A stretch of 64,000 nt of DNA from Apiosordaria backusii (Eukaryota > Ascomycota > Sordariomycetes > Sordariales > Lasiosphaeriaceae), in assembly GCA_030549205.1 (NCBI GenBank), contig JAUKTV010000006.1:1630501-1694500 (forward strand). The letters run 5' to 3'. Both the position numbers and the translations under genes were made by a program. Positions 35,156 through 45,944 of the stretch are shown here, one piece after another. How positions within the stretch are numbered: position 1 is the first letter of the stretch; every line of letters starts with the position of its first letter. The notes under the pieces were generated by a model that worked only from the letters and a program-made list of their open reading frames with translations, did no database searches and was not told the DNA's origin.

Positions 35156-36362
35156 CTACGACCGCCCAGCCAGGAGCTTCATCAAAGAAAGGTTGTTCCA
35201 ACTACTGGTGCTCATCCTCTTCCCATCAGTTGATCCCCTCCTTGCCAGCTCACCATCTCCACCAGCCTCACCGCTCACCAGGGCCCTCTTCCATTGCTCA
35301 TACGTCTGCAGCTCACAAACACTCTTGGCCCGCTCCACCTCCTCTTCAAAAGTCGGCAGCTTCCCACTTATCCGGTTCGCATGGTTGATTTCGGCCTCTT
35401 TGACAAGATCCTTCGCTCCCTTGTTGATCTTGAGCAAAATCCAGCCCACGAATCCTGGAACAGCGGGCATTGGCTTCCCAGTCGCCCGTACATGCGCGTT
35501 GAGAACTTCCCTCATGGTTACCGGGCCAGACGTGACGCAGAGAAATTTGTTGATGTATGGCTCTGGGTTCTGTTTACGTGTTGTGAGCATGTGACCGTCC
35601 AGACTTTTTCGAACAGTGAGTCAGTGACAAACAAAACACGCGTACCTGAAGTAACCCGGCAACCACCCTCCCCAGATCCTCTGACGCGACCATTGCGATG
35701 GTCGTGTCCCGCTTCAGCCCATCCCTATACATCGTCGTCCCAATCGCCCCAAACACACCTTCCAGATTTTCGTAGAAGAAGCCCGGCCGTATCACGATCC
35801 ATTTCCAATTTGGGTTCTTCTTCCCGAGGTCTTCAATATAGTGCTCAACCTCCCTTTTCTGCTTTCTTGACTCGTCGATCCCATCGTTTGCGTCTGGGCC
35901 GATGGGGATCGTGCTGCTGTAAACAAATAGCTTTACTCCAAACTCCACCGCCAGGTCCGCGATCATAGTGCCCTGCTCCTTCTCTCTCTGGGAAGTAACT
36001 GGTGCCCCAAGCCCTGGGTAGGCAAGCACGACGAAGACGGAATAGATGTTGGGGTGGGATTCAAACACTGCTCGAAGGGTGGAGGGTGTGTTGAGAGACG
36101 CTTCTACGAGTGTGACTTTGGAGGCGGCATTGTGACTTTTGGCTTCTTCGAGGAGGGCCCGGGCTGGTGGCGCAGAGGCATCCCGTGTGACGGCGAGGAT
36201 GTGCCAGTTTTCAGATTTGGGGTATGTTGTTGTTGTTGGTGATGATGGCGTTGAATTCGCAGATGGGAAGAGCAAGGAACGAATAAACGCCCGGCCTTGT
36301 TTTCCTGTTGCACCTATTACTAAGACGGTCTTCGTTTCTGGTGTGGTTGTCGACATTGTCAT
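35156..36362 (-). CDS. NmrA-like NAD(P)-binding protein
   Basis: Two exons on the minus strand (36362-35646 and 35569-35156) give 376 aa. The glycine-rich loop TVLVIGATGKQGRAFIRSL opens a Rossmann fold of the atypical short-chain dehydrogenase type. Further hallmarks are WHILAVTRDA after strand 2, SVFVVLAYPGLG, KLFVYSSTIPIG in place of an active-site YxxxK block, and WIVIRPGFFYENL. NmrA-type proteins often act as redox sensors or partners of transcription factors rather than as enzymes; here the role is unknown. The C-terminus beyond the fold (after KRALVSGE) is Ser/Gly-rich. Its start is about 660 nt from the 3' end of the dioxygenase gene, in the same orientation. Confidence 0.88.
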
Positions 36363-37020
36363 CTGTGAGTGACGTGGTCGTATATACTATAGAAACAGAA
36401 AAGAAACTGGAAAGAAGAGTGATCTGGGAATAGGAAAACACAAAGCCACGGCAGTGAAGAAGACGAGAAAGACACTTGGAGTGAGATATCAATCAAATGG
36501 AGATATATCCAATATATCTGTACCGAGCTATCATTAATGGTACGGAGCAGATCTACTGCAGTTTGGCAGATGGGAAGCGGCGGGGTGGTGGTTGCGAATG
36601 CGAACTTGCCCAGGTGAACAAAGCAGGGCCTGTGATTGGCCAGATTGGCTAGATTCGCCCCAAAGTTCCAGCATGATGTGCAGCAACAAGGAACTTTGCA
36701 CGGCTTTTTCGCAGTAAGGTAGGGAACTTTGGGGGCCGAAAAACCGGAGACCCGACCCCGCGGAAGTGGGAAGTTGTTGCCGAAACTGGATGCATTCGTT
36801 GGCATTCAACATCAGACACTTTTCTTCTGCTTTATTATTATGTATATTCTCGGATTGCCATCTTCTATTTGTTGAGAAGCAATTCATCAGCCACCCGCCC
36901 GCCGCAATTAGCCCCGCAAACCCACATCAAAGTTCCCCCCCAAAGATCCTCAGGATTTTCTTCGAAGGATGTTTGTGGTCGCACAAAATATTCCATTCAT
37001 GATCCGCCGCCGACCAACGT
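36363..37020. other. Promoter of the NmrA-like gene and 3' flank of the dioxygenase
   Basis: 658 nt, no gene supported. Confidence 0.45.
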
Positions 37021-38438
37021 TTATCGCGAAAAATCCCCCGCCCGAAACGTTTCGTCCCGTGATTGCTTCAAGAACGGCAGTAGCGCCGTGCCCCCTGTTC
37101 CTGTCAATTCACCGACAAACGTCTTCTTATCGCCCCCCGGCAATCTCGATGACGCCGTCGCCAGGTTATTCCCCTTGGTCTTGTTCTCCTTTCTCGACGG
37201 AATAACGATATACCGCGTGACAATTTGCAGGTGCTTATTCCGAAACTCCGCCAATGCTTTGGTCGCCGTCGTGAACGCTTCCTGCAAGTTCCTTTTTTCA
37301 TCGTCATTTCCCTCTGTGCTTGGTGTCGCAAACAAATCCTCCACCCCCTTCCTCAATCCGCCGGGGTAGCTCCCTTCAACAAACTTGAGGAACTTTCTAT
37401 GCGGCTCGGGCATATACCCTCTGACCTCCCTGTGGAAACTCTCCATCTTCTTCTCCCGCGAGTACGAGTCCGGACTTGCATTGCCCTGTGCCACGTGTTC
37501 AACTCCCAGCACGAGGTCAAATAGTTGGATGAGTGAGCTCTGCCCGTTGCTGCCGCCCCGATACTGCCTCCATTCTCCCTTTCCGTCTTGTCCCTCGTCG
37601 TAGAACACGCCGTTTGGCAGCCCAGCCCCAGCCATGTTTTTGCTTCCGGCTAGGAAGGGGCGGATCTGATGGTAAAAGACTTCTGGGTCACACTTCTCAT
37701 CCATCCTGTCGAGCAATATCCCCAGTTTGTGAATGCAAGAGGTGATCTCGTTGATGGACTCAGTCGCTGTGGGCAGGTCGTGATGCTGAAGTGCTGAAAG
37801 AGCCGAGAGCATGACGGGGATGATGGGACCGCCTTGGGCTTCCATGGCTACGCTGACCATGTAGAACCAGGACTCATCTTGGGTGCCTGTGAAGGTGTGG
37901 AGTGCGGTGAGAGAGTCGAGGTCGGTGAGGTCTAATGTTGGGGAGACTGAGGAGTAGTTCCAGAGGTTGACCGCGGCGTAAGTCGCTACTGGGGGAAGAG
38001 AGAGGTGATCAGAGATGGAGAGGAGAGGGATGGTTATGGAAGGGGGAAGGATCTGAACGTTATGTTAGTTTGAAGTGTGGTGGCTATGGCTCAAAGGGGG
38101 GCGCTTACCTCAGAGGCAACATCGCTGCCCCAGACGTAGGCGTGTGTGAGGAAGCCCAAGACGACATAGGCTCGTCTCCATTCTGGCTCAGTGGTCAAGT
38201 GCTCTGTTGACAAGACTGGTAGTCGGTCAACCTCTTGACGGAGGGTGTGCTTCTGGAGATAGGTGGAAAGACAAGAAACGATAGCCTCCCATGGGGCATA
38301 GTATGCATGTGGGAGTCTTGAGAGAGGCTGCTGTTCTGGAAGGAAAGCGTTGGATGTGACACCAAACTCGTCTAGCAGGATGCGAGACACATCACTTGGA
38401 CTAGCCTTGGTGGCAGGCAGTGGCTCGCAGGGTGACAT
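37021..38438 (-). CDS. Indoleamine 2,3-dioxygenase
   Basis: Two exons on the minus strand (38438-38109 and 38052-37021) give 453 aa. The heme enzyme opens the indole ring of L-tryptophan to N-formylkynurenine, the first step of the kynurenine pathway. Visible family signatures: RLPHAYYAPWEAI near the N-terminus, VNLWNYSS, FYMVSVAMEAQGG, IRPFLAGSKN, YRGGSNGQSSLIQLFDLVLG and VRGYMPEPHRKFLKFVE, where the His of EPHRKF corresponds to the proximal heme ligand. The length fits fungal IDOs. It is divergently transcribed from a kynureninase gene across 974 nt, which supports a catabolic or NAD-precursor role. Fungi often have several IDO paralogues; I cannot tell which one this is. Confidence 0.93.
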
Positions 38439-39412
38439 GGTGAGATCGAAAGACGGGATGAAGGCAAGTCTGAGGCCAACAGCTATGGTCCAAGTTCAGG
38501 TGAGTGTCAGAAGATAAGATGAGTGGCAAAGGTCAGGAGTAGGTAGGGGAGTGTCTCGGTAAAGAAGAAATAGATGCGGGACTCCAGGAGAAGCTCATCG
38601 GTCAACAAGGGTCGGCGGTCAACAGCGGCTTTGGCAATGGCTTGGACACCCAAACAGAAGCTAGGTCGAACCAGTTGATCCGAAATCATGGTGACGTTTT
38701 ACCTGTGTGACACCTTAGCTCCATCCGTCCTTCCGAGCACAGATTAGTGGCCTTTTTCCGTTTGATAACAAGATGCAGAGCCGGTGGGAGATGTGCGTCT
38801 GAGTGCATGTCGTGCAGGTGTAAGCCGTCGTCCGATGTCGTCTTGGCGCCTTTTTTGTTTGTCAATTCCCGGCCCGGCATCCAGTAAAGTCGAGTCAATG
38901 GTAAGGAATAAGGCACAGCTCAATATAGTAGAGCCCGTGCAGGTGCAAACAGGGGTCGGATTGTGGCATTGAGATCGGTCCCAAATGATGTTTTGTGATG
39001 GGCTTTCCCCGATTGCAGAATGTGATTACCCGAACCGAGAATTTGGAAAACTGGTCCTGGAGTCGGTGAGCTTGAATTCTGTGAATTTCAGCTCTGTAAA
39101 TTTGTCCTTCTGGACCCCCTAATCGTCGTCATCGGCCGTTTGTGGTGGAGCAGTCTTGGAGCGGAAGTGCGGAAGACGGAAGACGGAACGGAAAGGTGCG
39201 GAACGGGGCACAACTGGATCCCGGCAAACGGACAGGCCCACTTGGGCCCGGGACAATGGCCGGGAATGCAAGTGGTGACACGGCACGTGGCTGACGAAAA
39301 TGTTTGTTGACATGTATAAAGTGACACAAGGGATGAAAAGGGAGGATGAATATGACCTCATGTTCAGACACCAAGCTTCCTCGATTCCAGTAGCCTACCT
39401 AGTTACGTGACA
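38439..39412. promoter_or_regulatory. Shared divergent promoter of the kynurenine-pathway pair
   Basis: 974 nt between the dioxygenase ATG (minus) and the kynureninase ATG (plus). A TATAAA box lies at 39315-39320 for kynureninase. A 60-codon minus-strand frame at 38507-38689 is not convincing as a gene. Confidence 0.55.
39315..39320 (+). promoter_or_regulatory. TATA box of kynureninase
   Basis: CATGTATAAAGTG; the TATAAA lies 93 nt upstream of the ATG at 39413. Confidence 0.55.
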
Positions 39413-40959
39413 ATGGCAGACGCCATGGATTCGCTCATCACAGCCTTCCGCAGTGGCCAAAAATCAACCTTCCCAATAGAGGCAACAACTCTCGAATACG
39501 CTCAAAGTCTGGATCAACAAGACAAACTCCGTCATCTCAGAAAAGAATTCATCATTCCCACAAGAAACTCTTTGAAGAAGAAAGCTTTGAATGGTACTAT
39601 TCCAGGTATTTTCTCCAGCCATTGTTTCTTCACCGTCAAATCTAGGATCTAACATTTTTCAGGAGAGAATGACAATGATGAGGAAAAGAGCATCTACTTT
39701 GTTGGCAACTCCCTCGGTGCCCAGCCAAAAGCCGTGAGGAAAGCCCTTGAGTCCCAGCTCGAAACATGGGCCAGTATAGGCGTCAACGGTCACTTTTCCA
39801 CCCTCGAAAACTCACCCCTATCCAGCTGGCAAGACCTGGCCGAGTCTTGTGCCAAAAAGTCGCTTGATCTCGTCGGTGCTGCCGTGCCAGAGGAAATCAT
39901 CTACATGAACACCCTCACCGCCAACCTCCACCTCATGATGGCTTCCTTTTACAAGCCAACAGCGGAGAGACACAAAGTGATCATCGAGTGGAAGCCCTTC
40001 CCCTCAGATTGGGTATGCCCCCCCTTTTCCTCTGTTTCTTAACAACCTTCTAACAGGCTGTTCAAAGTACGCAATCCAATCCCAAATCCGCCACCACGGC
40101 TTCGACCCCTCCACCTCGCTCATCGAAATCCAGCCCTCCTCCGACCTCTACCTCTCCACAGAATCCATCCTCTCCGCCATCACCTCCCACGCCCCCTCCA
40201 CCGCGCTGGTCCTCCTCCCCGGAATCCAGTACTACACCGGCCAGCTCCTCGACATCAAGACCATCACCGCCCACGCCCACTCCCTCGGCATCCCCTGTGT
40301 AGGCTGGGACCTCGCCCACGCGGCCGGCAACGTCCCCCTTCACCTCCACGACTGGGACGTCGATTTCGCGGTGTGGTGCACGTACAAGTACATCAATGCC
40401 GGTCCGGGGTCTTCGGCTGGTTTGTTCCTTCATCAGAAGCATCACGGCAAGAATCTGGATAGGTTGGAGGGCTGGTACGGAGCGGATAAATCGGTTAGGT
40501 TTCTAATGGAGAAGAAGTTCAAGCCTAGCAGGGGGGCGAGCGGGTGGCAGCTGAGCAACCCCAGCGCGGTGGACCTTGCGAGCGTGAGTGCTGCGCTGGG
40601 AGTGTTTGAGTCGGTTGGGGGAGGTACATGGAGGGGTTGAGGGATAAGGCGGTGGTGTTGACGGGGTATTTGGAATACCTGCTGGAGGGGTTGATTGCTG
40701 AAGGGGTTGGGAAGAAGGGGGAGGAAAATGCGTTTAGGATTATCACGCCGGGGAATCCGCTGGAGAGGGGGACGCAATTGAGTTTGATGTTACGGGAGGG
40801 ATATTGGAGGGTGTGAGCAAGGTTTTGGCGGAAGAGGGGGTGGTTTGCGATGCGAGGAAGCCGGATGTGATTAGAGTGGCCCCCGTGCCGATGTATTGTC
40901 GGTTTGAGGATGTTTGGAGGTTTGTGGAGATATTCAGGGGAGCATTGATGAGGATGTAG
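39413..40959 (+). CDS. Kynureninase, with two apparent frameshifts
   Basis: Exons 39413-39605, 39663-40012 and 40068-40959, about 478 aa if the frame is followed. PLP-dependent hydrolysis of kynurenine or 3-hydroxykynurenine to (hydroxy)anthranilate and alanine. Signatures: IYFVGNSLGAQPKAVRKAL, PFPSDWYAIQSQIRHHG, GIQYYTGQLLDI, CVGWDLAHAAGN, and the PLP lysine of WCTYKYINAGPGSS. The reading frame breaks twice in exon 3: after ALGVFESVGG (G run at 40617-40621), and again after GTQLSLMLREG (GGG at 40798-40800). The expected protein resumes at once in each case (YMEGLRDKAVVLTGYLEYLL; ILEGVSKVLAEE) and runs to RMSTOP at 40957-40959. Each break equals one missing base in a G run. This is either an assembly homopolymer error or a young pseudogene. 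It pairs with the divergent dioxygenase gene. Confidence 0.88.
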
Positions 40960-41456
40960 ACTTGGGCACAAAGGAAAAGGGAAATTCTCTTGTTAATAGA
41001 CCATCAGCTAGACTCATAGAGCTCAAAATTAGAGATCGGTGTGTGAGAGTGTTCAATCTCGTATCTGAGTAATTCATATTCGTTCTAGATTCAGGGTATA
41101 CATTGTGGAGTGAAGAGATCTACCTTGGATATCCTTTGATGCTGTGTAGATCTTTAAAGACAGATCTGACACGTATCTATGTGGATATATTTTGGTATAA
41201 TTGGGCCGATTGTCATGTAAATTTAACAACAGTAAAGTACGTGGTATCCGAAGCCCGAAAGTGGGGCAAGTGGAAATTGTGGACCATATGCCAGTGAAAT
41301 TCCAAAGGGACCTTAGCATTTCCACTCAATATTCCCTTTTCAACAAATTAGGTCTTTATTGACAGCAGAACTTGATTGATATGGTTTATTTTCACCCAAC
41401 TCTTCTTCTATGTCATTGAGATACCGGGATACTTTGCTCCATTGGTGACTTGGATC
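40960..41456. other. Intergenic region
   Basis: 497 nt, AT-rich, between kynureninase and the Clr5 gene in the same orientation. No gene is supported. Confidence 0.45.
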
Positions 41457-42933
41457 ATGGCCGAGGGCACAATCACCGGCGCCCAGAGGATTGGGGACGA
41501 AGATTGGCATGCTCTTAAAGACATCATAGTATCTCATTACCGGAAGTCCACGCTTGAGGAAACTATGGAGTACATGTCGAAAGAGCATAATTTCCATCCC
41601 ACGTAAGTCAAGATCAAAATGGCCTTTGAGAATTCCGTGTCTAAGGCATACCTATGGATAGGAGACGACAATATGTACATCGCCTGGGAAAGATCTGGAA
41701 GGTTTCGAAGTATAAGAAACCGACATTATCATCAGAGCTCCAGAACACCTCGGATCAGGTGTCGAGACTACCCGCGTAAATTCTTCGGGTATCAAAAAGA
41801 TTTGTTCACGACATTGACCTTTCACAATAGGACCAAAGCAACCATGATGAAGCGGTGGATTCGAGACGCTTCTACGATGAGCCCACAAAAGCAAGGCGAT
41901 GACAAAATGGACTTACATCGAGACAACAACGCCGTCCGGGATATTATGATTCCAGACGATCACCGGCTTGACGAGATCTTCCAGCCGTTTCATGCCAGGG
42001 GAAATCTCAGTGCGGCCACGCCTCCACCACCACCAGCGACTGATTCTGACTCCGACAGCGCTTTGATCGCAAGGGACCGGAAACAGGTACACCAGAGCGG
42101 CAAGCCAGAAGCACTTATCTCTTGCCCTTTTAGAAAGCGTAATCCGCACAGATTCAACATTAGAGATCATCCCTCATGCGCCGCCTATGGATTCTCCAAT
42201 TTGACCGTGCTCAAGTAAGCACATCTTCAAGACTACTGTCGTAGATGCGGTTGGAAAAGACTGACGCCGAGTTTGTTAGAAACCATGTGGTGCGAACCCA
42301 CTCACAGGAATTCCTCTGCCAGAGATGTCGGGTTCTGCTTCCCAACCGTGAGGCGCTTGAAGCACACGCGCAACTACCGCCAGAACAGATGTGCCAGGTA
42401 CCATCAGGGCCTCGAGTCAACAACTTTGAGGATGGTGTCACTATTGAACGAGCCTGGCGTCTTAGCTCTCCTTTTGCATCTTCGAGTGTTACGACCTGGC
42501 AGGGTCTCTGGCAAGTTTTATTCCCGGGTGACGGTGATATTCCTTCACCTGGTATGCTCTTAATAACCACATTGAATCTGCGGGATACATGTTTAGATTT
42601 TACTGACTTTCGGTGTCAGACTATTCACCAGTTGTTGAGTCTTTTGAAGTGCAAAACTCATCCGTAATACAAATTGAGGAGGACGCTGAGGCCTTGTTAC
42701 TCGCAATAAAGGATCGTGTTGAGAATGTCCCCGCTGACGCGAACAAGGCTCAGGTCATGGCCAGAGTAGAAGAGGCTATCCTTGGGTTTCGTCGTCCTGG
42801 TAGTACCACTGGGAGGGATGTGGGTTCATCAAAAACGGACATACTTACAACAGCTACGGTTTCTTTGGATCAGCCGCGAGGTAGCCCTAAGAGAGCTGCA
42901 CGTGTGGACTCTGTTATAGATGAAGAGGACTAA
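41457..42933 (+). CDS. Clr5-domain protein with C2H2-like zinc-finger region
   Basis: Five short exons (41457-41602, 41662-41775, 41831-42214, 42280-42551, 42620-42933) give 409 aa; all phases agree and each intron (55-68 nt) has proper signals. Residues about 9-70 are a Clr5 domain: EDWHALKDIIVSHYRKSTLE, ETMEYMSKEHNFHPT, then across intron 1 RRQYVHRLGKIWKVSKYKK. Clr5 domains are found in fungal silencing and regulatory proteins. After a linker rich in Asp/Ser and poly-Pro comes ISCPFRKRNPHRF..CAAYGFSNLTVLKNHVVRTH and FLCQRCRVLLPNREALEAH, a CPF..HxxxxH plus CxxC arrangement typical of degenerate C2H2 pairs in fungal regulators. The C-terminus is acidic and helical. Function is unknown; nuclear regulator is an inference. 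Confidence 0.8.
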
Positions 42934-43064
42934 CAATCTTACCTTCACTGAACACGCCACGCGATTTTATGAAGGCCTAGACAAAGTGTAGATAGACACT
43001 TAATTGCATGTCTAAGGCGTCGACAAAACTATGGCATGTGTCTGTTGATGCTGTTTGGATCTTC

Positions 43065-43080
43065 AAGTACCTAGGTACTT
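43065..43080. repeat. Perfect 16-bp palindrome
   Basis: AAGTACCTAGGTACTT reads the same on both strands. It shares the GTACCT core with palindromes at 54103 and 59074. Confidence 0.9.
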
Positions 43081-44275
43081 GTTCTACGTCTGGTTTGCAT
43101 CCGGCACTACTCTGACAGTCACAACAAGCTCAAGCTGCATACCACTTACCACCACCATTGCGGTAGTTCAAAATCCTATCACATACGGAGTATAGCACAG
43201 CGAATTAACTTGTCTTGACTTTGCGGCACAGAACCCCTTCCTCGGAAACAGACGCCGCCCAGGAGGGTGACCAAGACGGAGGGAACCATTGCCGTGCCAC
43301 ACCGATAACTGGTGCCTCATTGATGCATCAGGGGATGCCGGGGCTCCGAGATCACTTTCTGTATGTGCTTGGTCGATGTGGGAACAATGGAAGGTGACAT
43401 GTGCCACAATCACGCGTTGAGGCTGTTCTGGTTCGTCCACCTGCTCTCACCACTGCATTATCAGATGCATATTCCCTCTTCACACCGCTTTATGTCCTAC
43501 TGTTTGTCTTCTTCAAAGTGTGACATTGCAAGGGTCTGCTCACCTTGAAGTCTCTTGGGTGTCACCATCTCAGTCACGGTGACAACAAGTCTCCGAGCAG
43601 AAAAGCGAATCCGTGTCTTGGCTCTCTCGCAAGCCACCCCTAGAAATACGCACTCCTCCGAAGATAATGACCGAGACTACCACCAATGAATGGCGTCGAG
43701 TTGCTGAATACCTACTCTGGCCACTTATCATGCCTCGGTTCCTTATTGTTGACCACTATCAGTATCGTGTGTGGGGGTCATGCCCTCGCAAATTTCCTCA
43801 TCTATTCAAGTCTGATTCCAATAGCTTTCCCATTCAGCTGGCAATCGAAGCCTGGAGCTAAACCGATGTGATTGCTGTGACGGTGAAAAAATTGGTGATG
43901 GGCTTTTTGTGGCGTTATGGTCTTTTTCTGCGCGGTTCGGGCATTGTTTCCAAGTTGGCAAATTACCTGACACGCACCAAGGAAGGATGTTTCAAAGGGG
44001 AGCTCGCAAATGCCGTACCGCTTCATGCACCAAGTCTGCCGCGGGTTGCGCGGGCTGGGAGCCATAAAGTGGAAACAAAGTGGAAACCGGCTCACGATGC
44101 CGCAACTGGAAGCTGTTGGGAAAGGATGGAACCAGACGGAAGCTGGAACCGGGAATTTGGGTGGCCAAGGCAAGCAGAAACGGGGATGGAAGAGACGTGA
44201 TTTCAGTCTTGGAGACCAGGTGGCTGGAACTTCTCCCTTCATGTTCGCAGCGAGAAGGAGGTGTTTTGGTGGCCG

Positions 44276-44293
44276 GATCCCGATCCCGATCCC
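44276..44293. repeat. Tandem GATCCC x3
   Basis: Three exact GATCCC units in intergenic sequence. Confidence 0.85.
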
Positions 44294-45944
44294 GAGCAGT
44301 TCGTGGAAGGAAGACCGTAACGGCCGCAGGAAAAGAAGCTGCAACGTGACAATTTCTGCGCAGCTGCAATGGCCTGACAGAGCAAGGTCTGCAGGCATCG
44401 AGCACAGTGTCACCTCGGTTAATATTTCACTGTACGTACGTACGGCAGGCCAAGTCAAGCGACCGGGGGACTTTTCCGGGGGTGGCTTGCTGATGTTCTT
44501 TTTGCTGGGCATGTCGCGGGATCAGCCACAGGGGTCGCCTTTCAAGCAACCACAACGGAGGGGACCGGCCCCGGCTTCCTTCGCTCCTTGTCCAACTTGG
44601 AGGAAAAGTGAGGCCATTCCCATTCAGGGTAGCTGATTCAGGTACTGTATAATCTGGCGCATCTAGAAGGATAAATGCAATTTTCGTGACAAGTTTCAAC
44701 TGGGAGGGCAACAAGCACAACGTAATGGTTTGCCGAGATGTAACTCAAAAATTTCTGATGTTGCAGCCATGGCAAAGGAGAAATCACCGACAACGGAGAC
44801 TCCCTAGCTTCCACCTCTCAAGCATTTTTAGTGGTGCCCACCAAAAAAAAAAGAAAACGATCTTCGGGAGAGCGGCATCTAGTGTAGACTCAGGTAGGGC
44901 TGCCACCAACCCAGAAAGCGCCAGCAGAAGGCACCAGTAGCTCGACGCGACGAGCCATCTCTTTTCTTTTGTGGTTGTTTTCTTTTTGCTGGGCAATTGT
45001 TTGAAGACCCAACCGTTCCAATCGCATTTGCCGGTAGCGTACCATCTTATCAATGTGTATCGTCGTATCGTGTGTGATATCAAACAATGGGATTTCCACA
45101 TCATGTCATTGATGTTCCAGTCCAGCTTCCTTATCACCAGCGACAAGAGAAAAAAGAAACAACAGTGGTCTCGATGCCCTTTTTGAGCCAGAACAAACGG
45201 CGCAAAAAAAAGAAAAACGAGGGATCTCGATCCCGGCAGTCCGGTTCCGTGCAACCACGAAGGGTTACTAGCGCTGCTGACTTCACATTAGTGACTGCGA
45301 CTGCAGCTGTGATTGGGGACGAGATGCCCTGGATGCAGTTTTTCTTCCCCGCAGAAAATCTGTCGATTTCGTATTGTGTCTTTTTATCATAAAATCAGCA
45401 ACTGCAGGTAATCTGCGCGTTGGCTGCTAGCGTCCAGGAAGCGAGGCGAGTCCGACCAAGACAATTGGACCAGACTCGATTCACGCAGGACTGGCCTGGA
45501 TGTGTGGGCCGGTTCCCACAGCCAGTCGAACTGAATCTCATCAAGGTTGCATCGTGGGGGAGGAGCACCCATGGATCGGAAAGGCCCGGCGGGGACGCGA
45601 TGATCCTGTGCCCTGCCCAAGCATTCCAATGAGACCCTTGATACCTACCTACCCATGGCACCACACCAGGGTCCAATGACCACCAACTTCGAATATTGAA
45701 CCACCACCGCACTGCAAACACGCCAGTTCAACCAGGATACCGGATCCCGGGATGGTGATATGATTACCAAACTGACCAGTTGGGAATATTGGCATATCAT
45801 TCCGTGGGAGATATCAAGGCAACGGAGGAACGCAACGCTTCTGCATTTCCCCCTCCCAAAAGGCCCAAGGGACGAGATTGTTTATTGGAGCCACCGACCA
45901 CAATCGATCCCACCCAAAAGAAGGACCTAGAAAAAAAAGCAAAC

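Larger units (their letters stand above)
42934..45944. other. Long intergenic region
   Basis: 3.0 kb upstream of the FAD monooxygenase. It contains a perfect 16-bp palindrome at 43065-43080 and a GATCCC x3 repeat at 44276-44293. The longest frame (43802-44512 minus) has low-complexity, shadow-like composition and I do not accept it as a gene. Confidence 0.45.

Noticed and set aside
38507..38689. 60-codon minus frame in the kynurenine-pair promoter
   Set aside because: Short, with no support from motif or context; may simply lie in the 5' leader of the dioxygenase.
43802..44512. 236-codon minus-strand frame upstream of the FAD monooxygenase
   Set aside because: Composition is Cys/Pro/Phe-mixed without domain pattern, overlaps other open frames of similar length, and has no splice partners.
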